Shown here one piece after another: positions 5,932 to 13,243 of a DNA stretch of 20,949 bases (position 1 is the stretch's first letter; every line of letters starts with the position of its first letter). The translations under genes and the position numbers were made by a program. The DNA lies in the NCBI GenBank assembly GCA_040752275.1, contig JBFMFH010000079.1, positions 1 to 20,949 on the forward strand. Reading direction: 5' to 3'. The notes under the pieces were generated by a model. The model made no database searches, was not told the DNA's origin, and saw nothing but the letters and a program-made list of their open reading frames with translations. This stretch comes from JBFMFH01 sp040752275. GTDB taxonomy: Bacteria; Acidobacteriota; Vicinamibacteria; Vicinamibacterales; JAKQTR01.

Positions 5932-8655
5932 ATGAGTGCTGCTCGAACCGTCGTCGCCATGCTCCTCGCCCTCCTGGCGGTGCCTGCCCTCGCCGTCGCA
6001 CAGAGCAGCGGTTCCAGCACCACCCCTCCACCCCCCGCGCTGGAGGCGGTGAGACTCGAGACTGCCATCACCGTGGACGGGCGGTTGAACGAAGAGGCCT
6101 GGCTGAAGGCCCCGGCCGCGACCGGGCTGCGTCAGTATCAGCCGAACGAGGGCGATCCAGCATCCCTCCCCACGGAAGTGCGATTCCTCTTCGACGACCG
6201 GGCCCTCTACATCGGCGCCCGCATGATCCAGCCCAAGGGCGTCATCGCTCCCCTGGCTCGGCGGGACCAGCTCCTCGACGCCAGCGGCGACAACGGGTCC
6301 TTCAACTCACTGACCACCGACAAGCTCATCGTCCGTCTGGACCCGTACCACAACCACCTGGACGACGCCTGGTTCGAGGTGAACCCCAGCGGATCCAAAG
6401 GGGAGAAGTTCAATGGGGATCCGTCCTGGGATCCCGTCTGGGACGTGGCGACCCGCGTCGACTCGGAGGGATGGACGGCGGAAATGCGCATCCCTTTCAG
6501 CCAACTCCGTTTCTCCGCCGATGCCCTCCAGACCTGGGGCCTCCAGATCTGGCGCTATATCGACAGCGTGAATGAGCAGGACATGTGGTCGTTCCGTCCG
6601 CGGGACGCCGCCAGCGGGCCTGCCTTCTACGGTCACCTGGAGGGGCTGGCGATCCCCAGACAGCCCAGGCAGCTCGAGGTGCTCCCCTATGCCGTCACCG
6701 GAAGCCGGTTCGATGGGGCGGCCAAGGGGGATCCCTACGGTACGGCACGGGAGTCCCGCTACGATGTCGGCGGGGATCTCAAGTACCTCCTCACCACGAA
6801 CCTGACCCTGGACGCGACCGTCAACCCGGACTTCGGGCAGGTGGAGGTGGACCCCTCCGTGCTGAACCTCAGTGCCTTTGAGACCTACTACGACGAGAAG
6901 CGTCCCTTCTTCGTGGCCGGGAGGAGCGCTTTCAGCTTTGGCGGCATGCGCTGCATGTTCTGCAGCAACACCTCCAGCCTCAACGCCTTCTACTCACGGC
7001 GCATCGGCCGGCCGCCCCAGCTCGCCACGTACGCGGAGGGCATCTCGGATCACGCTGACGTTCCGGAGAACACGTCCATCCTTGCGGCGGCGAAGATCAC
7101 GGGGCGCACCTCCGCCGGCTACACCATCGGGATCCTCAACGCCGTCACCGGAGAGGAGACGGCCCACTACCTTCCCGACGGCAGCGGTGGCGAGGCGTCC
7201 CAGGTTGTGGAGCCGCGCACCAACTACTTCGTGGGGCGGGTGAAGAAGGAGTTCCGGGATGGAGCCACGACCGTTGGGGGCATCGTGACCTCGGTGGTAC
7301 GGCGGACCGGGGACCCCGTGGTGGAGGCTCGGCTCCATCGCCACGCCGAGACGTCGGGGATGGACTGGTACCACACGTGGCACGGGCGGGAGTACTCCTG
7401 GATGGGGAGCGCCCTCTTCACCAACGTGGCCGGGTCGCCGGAGGCCCTCGAGCGGACCCAGCGATCCAGCGCCCGCTACTTCCAGCGGCCTGACCGGGAA
7501 GCTGCGCGAGACGGAGTCTTCGAGAGCGGCTACGACCCCGATGCCACGGCTCTGCAGGGCTATGGCTTCTTCACCCGGGTGGGAAAGGACAGCGGCGGCA
7601 TCCTCCGGTGGGAGCTCATGGCCAACACGCGGAGCCCAGGTTTCGAGAACAACGATCTGGCCTTCCTGGACAGGGTGGACTACCTGTGGGTGAACGGCAA
7701 CGTGGGGGGGAGCTTCACCACGCCCACGAGCGCGTACCGGAGCATCTTCGCCAGCATCGGCGGGGCGGCGGAACGCAACTACGATGGGGACCTCACCCGG
7801 GCTTCCATTCAGGCCTACTACGGGATGGAGTTCCTGAACTACTGGAACCTCCGGACGTTCTGGATCCACGAGGAGCCAGCCCTCGACGATCGCCTCACGC
7901 GGGGCGGCCCCGTGGTGAAGCGCACCGGTTATGACTTCGGGCACTTCCAGGTATCCACCGACGCCCGGGCCCCGGTGGTCTTCGACGTCCAGATTCGGGG
8001 CTCCCGGGGGATCGGTGCCGATACCCGATCCTTCACCTTCGCCCCAGGCGTGGCGCTGAAGCCCGCCTCCAACATCTTCGTCCAGCTCTCGCCCACGTTC
8101 GCCTACAACGAGAACGAGGCTCAGTATGTGACGTCGGTGGAGGATCCCACGGCCGCGGACTTCTTCGGAAGCCGATACGTCTTCGGGGCCATCCGGACCC
8201 GAACGATCTCCGTCAGCACCCGCCTCAACTGGACCTTCACCCCAAACCTGACCCTCCAGCTCTTCGCCCAGCCCTTCGTTGCCAGCGGGGACTACTCCTC
8301 CTTCCGGGAATTCGCGGCGCCCCGGACCCTCGAGAAGCTGATCTACGGGGTGGACATCGGGACCATCGAGTACAGGAAGGGGGACGACAGCTACGTGGTG
8401 GATCCGGACGGCGCGGGACCCGCCGCCCCCTTCTCGTTCGTTGACCCGGACTTCACCACCGGGGCGCTGCGGGGCACCGCCGTCCTGCGCTGGGAATACC
8501 GGCCCGGATCGACGCTCTTCTTCGTCTGGACCCAGCACCGGTCCAGTTACGATCGCGCCGGCACCCTTGGCTACGATCGGGCGCGGAATGCCATCTTCGG
8601 CCAGCGGCCCGTGAACATCTTCCAGGTGAAGCTCACCTACTGGATCGGGCGGTAG
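5932..8655 (+). CDS. DUF5916 protein: CBM9-like N-terminus plus predicted outer-membrane barrel
   Basis: The protein is 907 aa. A signal peptide (MSAARTVVAMLLALLAVPA, then AVAQ) is followed by a CBM9-like sandwich at about residues 40-230 (ITVDGRLNEEAWLKAP, TEVRFLFDDRALYIGARM, GWTAEMRIPFSQLRF). The rest matches DUF5916: NPDFGQVEVDPSVLNLSAFE, KRPFFVAGRSAF, a CMFC cysteine pair, then FYSRRIGR. The C-terminal half alternates aromatic and polar residues and ends VNIFQVKLTYWIGR, consistent with a barrel in the outer membrane. Its role is unknown; sugar or polymer binding is inferred from the CBM9-like domain. GGAG lies 7 nt before the ATG. The gene uses GGG, CTC, TCC and ATC codons more heavily than its neighbours, and the CMFC segment recalls Gemmatimonadota-type members, which hints at transfer. 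A long antisense open frame here is a composition artefact. Confidence 0.88.
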   Translation: MSAARTVVAMLLALLAVPALAVAQSSGSSTTPPPPALEAVRLETAITVDGRLNEEAWLKAPAATGLRQYQPNEGDPASLPTEVRFLFDDRALYIGARMIQPKGVIAPLARRDQLLDASGDNGSFNSLTTDKLIVRLDPYHNHLDDAWFEVNPSGSKGEKFNGDPSWDPVWDVATRVDSEGWTAEMRIPFSQLRFSADALQTWGLQIWRYIDSVNEQDMWSFRPRDAASGPAFYGHLEGLAIPRQPRQLEVLPYAVTGSRFDGAAKGDPYGTARESRYDVGGDLKYLLTTNLTLDATVNPDFGQVEVDPSVLNLSAFETYYDEKRPFFVAGRSAFSFGGMRCMFCSNTSSLNAFYSRRIGRPPQLATYAEGISDHADVPENTSILAAAKITGRTSAGYTIGILNAVTGEETAHYLPDGSGGEASQVVEPRTNYFVGRVKKEFRDGATTVGGIVTSVVRRTGDPVVEARLHRHAETSGMDWYHTWHGREYSWMGSALFTNVAGSPEALERTQRSSARYFQRPDREAARDGVFESGYDPDATALQGYGFFTRVGKDSGGILRWELMANTRSPGFENNDLAFLDRVDYLWVNGNVGGSFTTPTSAYRSIFASIGGAAERNYDGDLTRASIQAYYGMEFLNYWNLRTFWIHEEPALDDRLTRGGPVVKRTGYDFGHFQVSTDARAPVVFDVQIRGSRGIGADTRSFTFAPGVALKPASNIFVQLSPTFAYNENEAQYVTSVEDPTAADFFGSRYVFGAIRTRTISVSTRLNWTFTPNLTLQLFAQPFVASGDYSSFREFAAPRTLEKLIYGVDIGTIEYRKGDDSYVVDPDGAGPAAPFSFVDPDFTTGALRGTAVLRWEYRPGSTLFFVWTQHRSSYDRAGTLGYDRARNAIFGQRPVNIFQVKLTYWIGR

Positions 8656-8731
8656 GAGGACGCTGTCTCCCGCGGCCGGGGGCCTTTGAACGATGCTGGC
8701 GCCACATGGCAACCCTTGGAGAGTAGCATGG

Positions 8732-8766
8732 ATTGAAAATCCTTGCTTGCATAGACGATTTTCAAT
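8732..8766. promoter_or_regulatory. perfect 10-bp inverted repeat upstream of the ATPase gene
   Basis: ATTGAAAATC (8732-8741) and GATTTTCAAT (8757-8766) are perfect inverted copies separated by 15 nt. They lie in an AT-rich island that stands out in GC-rich surroundings and end 15 bp before the ATG. The ATPase start has no recognisable Shine-Dalgarno sequence, so the repeat could be an operator over the promoter or a hairpin in the 5' leader. The smaller GGATT/AATCC repeat is nested in its left arm. Confidence 0.6.
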
Positions 8767-8781
8767 AATAATTGCCGTTGA

Positions 8782-9960
8782 ATGGTCGAACGGCCGCTCT
8801 ACATCGACCGCATCCGCCGGACGTTCCAGGTCCATCCGGTGGCTGCACTGCTCGGTCCTCGCCAGTGCGGGAAGACGACGCTGGCGAGGATAGTGGCCGC
8901 GCACGAGCCGACCACCTACTTCGACCTCGAGGACCCGGCCGATCGAGCCCGGCTTGCCAACCCGATCCAGGCGCTCGGTCCCCTCAAGGGCCTGGTCGTC
9001 ATCGACGAGCTACAGCGCCAGCCCGGCTTGTTCGAGGTTCTGAGGGTGCTGGTTGACCGGCCGGATTCCGAGGTGCGGTTCCTCGTCCTCGGCTCAGTCT
9101 CCCCGTCTCTCATCAAGGGCGTCACGGAGACCCTCGCCGGGCGCGTCGGGTTCATCGACATGGGTGGATTCGGCCTGGGAGAAGTGGGGGAGGGGGAACT
9201 GTCGCGACTGTGGGTTCGAGGCGGGTTTCCGCGGGCGTTTCTCGCCGCTGATGACGAGGCGAGCCTCGCATGGCGCGCGGGGTTCGTCCGCACGTTCCTC
9301 GAGCGCGACATCCCTCAACTCGGCATCACGGTTCCTGCCGAGACGCTGCGCCGCTTCTGGACGATGACCGCCCATTATCACGGGCAGGTCTGGAACGCGG
9401 CCGAGTTCGCCCGCTCGCTCGGATCGGCCGAGAGCACCGCGCGGCGCTACCTCGACATCCTGTCGGGCGCCTACATGCTTCGTGTGCTCCCGCCGTGGTT
9501 CGAGAACCTCGCCAAGCGCCAGGTCAAGGCGCCGAAGACCTACCTGCGCGACAGTGGCGTGCTCCACGCCCTGCTTCAGGTCGACAGCCTGCATGCGCTG
9601 CTTGGTCACCCCAAGCTCGGGGCTTCCTGGGAGGGATTCGCGCTGGAGCAGATCCTGGTCCTTCTGGACACCGAGGACGCCTATTACTGGGCCACGCACG
9701 CTGGCGCTGAGCTGGACCTGTTCGCTCGGATTGGCGGAAAACGCTACGGATTCGAGTTCAAGTACACGGACGCGCCCCGAACCACCCGTTCCATGCACAT
9801 CGCCATCAGCGACCTTCGGCTCGACCACCTCTGGGTGGTTCACCCGGGAACGAAGTCCTGGCCGGCCGACGAGCGCATCACCATGTGTCCCCTCGGCGAG
9901 ATGGTGTCTATCGTGAGGGCGTTCGCCGGTTTCCGCGGCAGCGATCTCAGTCGTGCCTGA
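8782..9960 (+). CDS. AAA-family ATPase with C-terminal DUF4143
   Basis: The protein is 392 aa, full length for the family. It has Walker A GPRQCGKT (25-32), Walker B LVVIDE (71-76), a FLVLGSVSPSL strand in the sensor-1 position, and a RGGFPRAF ... FVRTFLERDIPQLG linker. The C-terminal DUF4143 region runs from about residue 190: a winged-helix-like segment (NAAEFARSLGSAESTARRYLDIL), then KTYLRDSGVLHALL, GASWEGFALEQIL, and a nuclease-like core with ELDLFARIGGKRYGFEFKYTDAP. These ATPases are widespread singletons of unclear function, often found in accessory regions with toxin-antitoxin and defence genes. It reads convergently toward the Fic gene. Confidence 0.92.
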   Translation: MVERPLYIDRIRRTFQVHPVAALLGPRQCGKTTLARIVAAHEPTTYFDLEDPADRARLANPIQALGPLKGLVVIDELQRQPGLFEVLRVLVDRPDSEVRFLVLGSVSPSLIKGVTETLAGRVGFIDMGGFGLGEVGEGELSRLWVRGGFPRAFLAADDEASLAWRAGFVRTFLERDIPQLGITVPAETLRRFWTMTAHYHGQVWNAAEFARSLGSAESTARRYLDILSGAYMLRVLPPWFENLAKRQVKAPKTYLRDSGVLHALLQVDSLHALLGHPKLGASWEGFALEQILVLLDTEDAYYWATHAGAELDLFARIGGKRYGFEFKYTDAPRTTRSMHIAISDLRLDHLWVVHPGTKSWPADERITMCPLGEMVSIVRAFAGFRGSDLSRA

Positions 9961-9981
9961 TCTTTCCGCCGCCTGCCTTAC

Positions 9982-10023
9982 GCGCGACCTGGGCCTGGGC
10001 CCGCGGCCGAGACATGCAACCTG
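9982..10023 (-). pseudogene. orphan 3' segment resembling the end of the adjacent Fic gene
   Basis: Read on the minus strand this encodes QVACLGRGPRPRSR, in register with QVLCLGRGPGARWR at the C-terminus of the Fic gene (10080-11135). Fifteen bases, GGGCCCGCGGCCGAG on the + strand, are identical at 9997-10011 and 10110-10124, about 113 bp apart. There is no stop at the equivalent place, and no other Fic sequence is present. It is either the remnant of a second Fic gene or a local tail duplication. The rest of the convergent ATPase-Fic gap (9961-10079) holds nothing else I recognise. Confidence 0.6.
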
Positions 10024-10079
10024 GGTTTGATGGGCGGGGCGGCGGAAGCGCTCGACTCATCGCCGCCGTGGAGCCAGGG

Positions 10080-11135
10080 TCACGATCCGACCCTGCGCCA
10101 TCTGGCCCCGGGCCCGCGGCCGAGGCACAAGACCTGTCCCTCACGTTGCTGGTCCTTGAGTACGCGCCGGATCATGTCGAGGCTGACGGCCGGGCACGTG
10201 CGAGCGAGCTCTGACACACTGAACGTTCCGGGAGCCCTGCCGATGGCGTCCAGTACTGCCGCCGTCTTCGTTCCCTTCGGTTCCGCAGCCTGACCCGCGC
10301 GCCGCTCGAATTCGGCATACGCCGTCCGGAGCACGTAGAGCAGGTAGTTGATGTACGGCCAGGGATCGTGGCGGTGGTCGTGCCAGCCTGTGGAGGAGAT
10401 CTCGAGGGTCTCGTAGTAGCGATCCTTGTGCTCTTCGATGACCCGTTCGAGACTGACATATCGCCCCACATCGAACCCGGCCCGATACGTCTGGAGGAGC
10501 AGGAGCAGGCGAGAGACTCGCCCGTTCCCGTCTCGGAACGGGTGAATGCGGAGGAAATCGAGGTTGAAGGCGGCCGCGCACAGCAGCGGCGGAACCCAGT
10601 GCCCGTCCTCCAGGCGACGAGCGGCCGCGATGAGCCCCTTCATGGCGCCAGGTGTCCTTCTGGCGCTGACTGTGCGGAACCGGACGCGGGTTTCCCCCGT
10701 AGCCAGCCGCTCCATGATGTCACTCTCGACTCTCTTGTACGAACCGGTGTCACCCGACCCTGGCCGACAGAGGCGGTGCAGCCTCAGGATGGTTTCTTCG
10801 GACAGACCCAACTGTGCGTGGCGCTCGTGAACCAGGCTGACTGCGTCGCGGTAACCTCTGACTTCAGCCTCGTCGCGGTCTCGCAAGCGAGCCCGGCTTC
10901 GAAGGACCGCCGCGTGGCGGTCGGGGGCGACGGTCACGCCTTCGATGCGAGTCGACGAGATCGCGCTTTCGATGACCGCGTGCTCGCGCAAAGCCTTGAG
11001 CCGCTGGGCGGACTGGCGAGTGTAGAGCGTCTGGCGCCCGCGGAACTCCCCGAGTTCCGCCAGCAGCCAGGCAACCGAGACCGGGACGTCCAGCCTGCCG
11101 GCGTCAGCGTCGAGTCTGAACCGGTCGAGCGTCAT
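10080..11135 (-). CDS. Fic-domain protein with C-terminal winged helix (predicted AMP-transferase)
   Basis: The protein is 351 aa. The Fic signature HPFRDGNGRVSR (198-209, catalytic H198) is intact. An N-terminal inhibitory motif of the S/T-x-x-x-E-G/N class is present at S61-T-R-I-E65-G66, making this a self-inhibited class II Fic protein. The C-terminal region (about 285-351, AVLDAIGRAPGTFSVSELAR ... SLDMIRRVLKDQQREG) looks like a winged helix-turn-helix. The family transfers AMP from ATP to hydroxyl groups of target proteins. AGGA lies 7 nt before the ATG. Upstream is a cluster of TTRCCT boxes, which fits autoregulation through the winged helix (inference). Part of its 3' end is repeated at 9982-10023. 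Confidence 0.94.
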   Translation of the reverse strand: MTLDRFRLDADAGRLDVPVSVAWLLAELGEFRGRQTLYTRQSAQRLKALREHAVIESAISSTRIEGVTVAPDRHAAVLRSRARLRDRDEAEVRGYRDAVSLVHERHAQLGLSEETILRLHRLCRPGSGDTGSYKRVESDIMERLATGETRVRFRTVSARRTPGAMKGLIAAARRLEDGHWVPPLLCAAAFNLDFLRIHPFRDGNGRVSRLLLLLQTYRAGFDVGRYVSLERVIEEHKDRYYETLEISSTGWHDHRHDPWPYINYLLYVLRTAYAEFERRAGQAAEPKGTKTAAVLDAIGRAPGTFSVSELARTCPAVSLDMIRRVLKDQQREGQVLCLGRGPGARWRRVGS

Positions 11136-11184
11136 GCCAGCGTCCTTTCCTGAACCAGCGCGCGAAGCAACAACAAAGGTGATG

Positions 11185-11252
11185 TTGCCTGAATTATTAC
11201 CTATTTACGAGAACATTACCTGATTGCTGCGGCGCCCCGGGGGAGATTGCCT
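11185..11252. promoter_or_regulatory. four TTRCCT boxes in the Fic promoter region
   Basis: TTGCCT at 11185-11190, TTACCT at 11197-11202, TTACCT at 11216-11221 and TTGCCT at 11247-11252 all point the same way; three are followed by G. They lie in the 120-bp AT-rich gap between the Fic start and the MazG stop. On the minus strand they read AGGYAA, with TAATAAT nearby as a possible -10. They could be operator repeats for the Fic protein's own winged helix. Confidence 0.5.
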
Positions 11253-11255
11253 GTG

Positions 11256-11618
11256 TCAGCTCCCCGCCTTACGCGCGACGCTGCGATGCTCGTCGACCGG
11301 GTAGCGCTGCTCATTCCGGTCGATCTTGCGCTCGATCGCCGCGGAGAGATCGACGCCGAGGTCGTGGGCGAGCATGACGGCGAAGATGGCGACGTCGGCC
11401 AGTTCCTCCTCGACCCTCCCGAAGCGTTCCTGATCCGCCCGCACCTGCGTCGCCGACTCATCCGGCTTCCAGAGGAACAGCTCCTGGAGTTCGGCTGCCT
11501 CGATGGCGAGGGCAGCCGCGAGTTCCTTGGGCCGGTGGAACTGCTCCCAGTCGCGCGCGCGCCGAAAGGCCATCAGCCGCTCAACGCAGCCGGATAGATC
11601 CCAAGGACCGTGGCTCAT
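11256..11618 (-). CDS. MazG-like nucleotide pyrophosphohydrolase (dCTPase/RS21-C6 type)
   Basis: The protein is 120 aa, the usual size of a single MazG-like domain. It shows the all-alpha NTP-pyrophosphohydrolase motifs: DWEQFHRPKELAAALAIEAAEL (ExxE metal site) and EEELADVAIFAVMLAHDLGVDL (ExxD). The family hydrolyses (d)NTPs or modified nucleotides to monophosphates as a housecleaning step. The start at 11618 has AAGGGA about 7 nt upstream; the frame is open to 11684 without family sequence. It lies on the same strand as Fic, 120 bp upstream of it, among toxin-like genes. An 8-bp stem with one bulge (11648-11668) lies just upstream of its start. Confidence 0.9.
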   Translation of the reverse strand: MSHGPWDLSGCVERLMAFRRARDWEQFHRPKELAAALAIEAAELQELFLWKPDESATQVRADQERFGRVEEELADVAIFAVMLAHDLGVDLSAAIERKIDRNEQRYPVDEHRSVARKAGS

Positions 11619-11680
11619 CGTGTTTCCCTTTGCGAGGGCACTCTCGCGGTGGACGCGCTGGCGCCACCAACGGGCCTGTG

Positions 11681-11821
11681 TCAACGACGCCCATCCAGCG
11701 TCAACGCTCCTGCCAGCAGCCCCGATGCACCGGCGATGAGCCCCACCCCGAGGGTCACACCAAGGCGTGGGATGCCGAAGACGCAGAAGAAGAAGCCGGC
11801 CGCGCTACCCGCGGTGCGGAC
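11681..11821 (-). pseudogene. orphan 3' end of a DUF6064-family membrane protein gene
   Basis: On the minus strand the last ~38 codons read GFFFCVFGIPRLGVTLGVGL and then IAGASGLLAGALTLDGRR and TGA. They align almost without gaps to the end of the intact DUF6064 gene (GLFYGVFGIARLGVTLDVGL...). DNA similarity is high from 11679 to about 11793 and fades toward 11815. The N-terminal ~155 residues are missing. The tail begins directly after the stop codon of the 11822-12058 gene and in the same frame, so the intact small gene appears to have been joined onto the broken one. Confidence 0.85.
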
Positions 11822-12058
11822 TCACACGACTCGCTGAATCGCGAGGATCTTGCGGCGAACTGGTTCCGGGAATTCGACAAAAGCGAACTTCGACCGTTCG
11901 AAGAGGTAGTCTTCACCGCTCTCGTCGATGATACGGACGAGACCCTCCCTCGCTGCACGGGCGTCCGGGATGATGCGGTAGACCTTGCCAAGCACGAGGG
12001 ATGCCTCGTTGCCGGCATTCTCCAGACACAGCGCGAATTCCTTCGTCAACCGCCTCAT
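11822..12058 (-). CDS. small protein of unknown function, second gene of an overlapping pair
   Basis: The protein is 78 aa: MRRLTKEFALCLENAGNEAS, LVLGKVYRIIPD, GLVRIIDESGEDYLFERSKF, FVEFPEPVRRKIL. The pattern of a short beta-rich domain with a 'GEDYLF' strand recurs in many small hypothetical bacterial proteins, but I cannot attach a function. Its ATG overlaps the upstream stop by 4 bp (12055-12058), implying coupled translation. The arrangement of two tiny coupled genes among Fic, DUF4926 and nuclease genes suggests a toxin-antitoxin-like pair, but nothing in the protein proves this. Its stop codon abuts the orphan DUF6064 tail. Confidence 0.8.
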   Translation of the reverse strand: MRRLTKEFALCLENAGNEASLVLGKVYRIIPDARAAREGLVRIIDESGEDYLFERSKFAFVEFPEPVRRKILAIQRVV

Positions 12059-12294
12059 GGTGCATCCACGAACTTCTTGATCTTGAGATCGCGTCTCCCG
12101 ATTCCGTGCGCTTCGTACCAATGTAGCTCCACCCGCCAGAGATTGCCATTAGGAAGGCGCACGGTCGCACGCCCTTTGCGCTTGCGCCAACGTCCTGGAC
12201 CGTAGGCCCTCTTCAGGAAGGCCCGTACCTTCAGACTCGGCCCGACCGCAATGGTCTCGGCGTCTTCGATCGCGCCGACAAGTTCGAATCTCAT
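12055..12294 (-). CDS. small basic protein of unknown function, first gene of an overlapping pair
   Basis: The protein is 79 aa and strongly basic in the middle: LKRAYGPGRWRKRKGRATVR, then WRVELHWYEAHGIGRRDLKI and KKFVDAP. The ELHWYEAHGIGR...KIK block looks conserved and resembles other short hypothetical proteins I have seen, with no assigned role. The basic, arginine-rich centre would suit nucleic-acid or ribosome contact. The start at 12294 has only a weak AGGG close to the ATG. It is translationally coupled to the downstream 78-aa gene. Confidence 0.8.
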   Translation of the reverse strand: MRFELVGAIEDAETIAVGPSLKVRAFLKRAYGPGRWRKRKGRATVRLPNGNLWRVELHWYEAHGIGRRDLKIKKFVDAP

Positions 12295-12573
12295 GTGCCC
12301 TGGAGAGACTGAGCCGGAGCCGGACGCCTCTCGTGCGCCCCCGAAGCTCCCTCTCGCCCACACCGTCTGCACGAATCGGGCCGGAGGGGCGACCAGACGA
12401 CCTGGGCCGATTCCGCCCGTCTGAGGACTCCCGATGGCCTGATGGCAGATCGTGGTGGCAAGTTCTGCCAACTGCGAGGCCGACCGGGTACGCACTTTCC
12501 GCATCCGGGTCTGCCCGAAGCAAGATTGGGCGCAAAGACCAGTTGATCGGCAGGCCGTCGCCAACCAGCAGCG
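12295..12573. other. intergenic, no gene recognised
   Basis: This stretch of about 280 bp lies between the DUF6064 stop and the small-gene pair. Frames are open but show no family similarity. TGGCA-AGTTC-TGCCA (12456-12470) is a small hairpin. It should hold the promoter of the minus-strand pair; none was clear. Confidence 0.45.
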
Positions 12574-13185
12574 TCAGCGACGTGCGTCCAGCATCATCGC
12601 TCTTGCCAGCAGCCCCGAGGCCCCGGCGATGAGACCCACATCGAGGGTCACACCCAGGCGTGCGATGCCGAAGACTCCATAGAAGAGGCCGGCCCCCGCG
12701 AGCACGAGCGACCAGCCGCGGTCGCCCAAGCCGTCGGCGGCGAGAGCGATCCCGATCATGACCGCCAGCGTCGGACAGGGGACAAGACCTGTCGGCGCCG
12801 CGTAGAGATACGTCAACCAGGACTCCACCTCGACGAAGTGAGGATAGACGAGTCCGAACACGACCATCAGGCCGCCGAGCGCGATCGCCCAGGCCGGTGC
12901 TCGCCCCAGCGGGCGCGCGGGCAACCGAAGGCCGAGGAAGCCGAGCGTCGCGGCCAGTGCCGTGAACACCGCGCCGTTGAACGGGTTGCCGTACGTCCAG
13001 GCCATCACGGCCACCGACGCGGCAGGCAGAGCCAGAAGCATGCCGACGACGCGACGGGTGGGCCGCCAGCCAAGCGCGACGCCGGCGATGGTTGTAGATG
13101 CGAGCAGGTGCCAGACGATGGCAATCGGGAGTACATCGTTGGCGATGGCGTGAAGTCCGGCAAGGATGTGTTCTGGTGCGGGCAC
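12574..13185 (-). CDS. DUF6064-family integral membrane protein
   Basis: The protein is 203 aa from GTG at 13185, which is preceded by GGAG at 6 nt. An ATG at 13239 is possible but lacks a ribosome-binding site and would leave only 4 bp to the divergent gene. Six or seven hydrophobic helices are visible. The family pattern includes AWTYGNPFNGAVFTALAATL, FGLVYPHFVE, then YLYAAPTGLVPCPTLAVMIG. Function is unknown. It is divergent from DUF6883-DUF4926 across a 58-bp gap (13186-13243) that must hold both promoters. Its 3' end recurs as orphan tails at 11681-11821 and 5677-5700. Confidence 0.85.
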   Translation of the reverse strand: MPAPEHILAGLHAIANDVLPIAIVWHLLASTTIAGVALGWRPTRRVVGMLLALPAASVAVMAWTYGNPFNGAVFTALAATLGFLGLRLPARPLGRAPAWAIALGGLMVVFGLVYPHFVEVESWLTYLYAAPTGLVPCPTLAVMIGIALAADGLGDRGWSLVLAGAGLFYGVFGIARLGVTLDVGLIAGASGLLARAMMLDARR

Positions 13186-13243
13186 GACCGTCTCCGAAGT
13201 GGCAGCGCACGAATCCCAGACTGAGGCATGATGCGACATCCCA

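Noticed and set aside
6994..8904. 636-aa antisense open frame opposite the DUF5916 gene
   Set aside because: Low-complexity GC-driven shadow without motifs; the sense frame has a signal peptide, family motifs and a good ribosome-binding site.
9972..9988. Possible orphan tail of the MazG-like gene (shared GTCGCGCGTAAGGC on the minus strand)
   Set aside because: Only a 14-bp exact match in GC-rich sequence, and the following codons and stop do not align.
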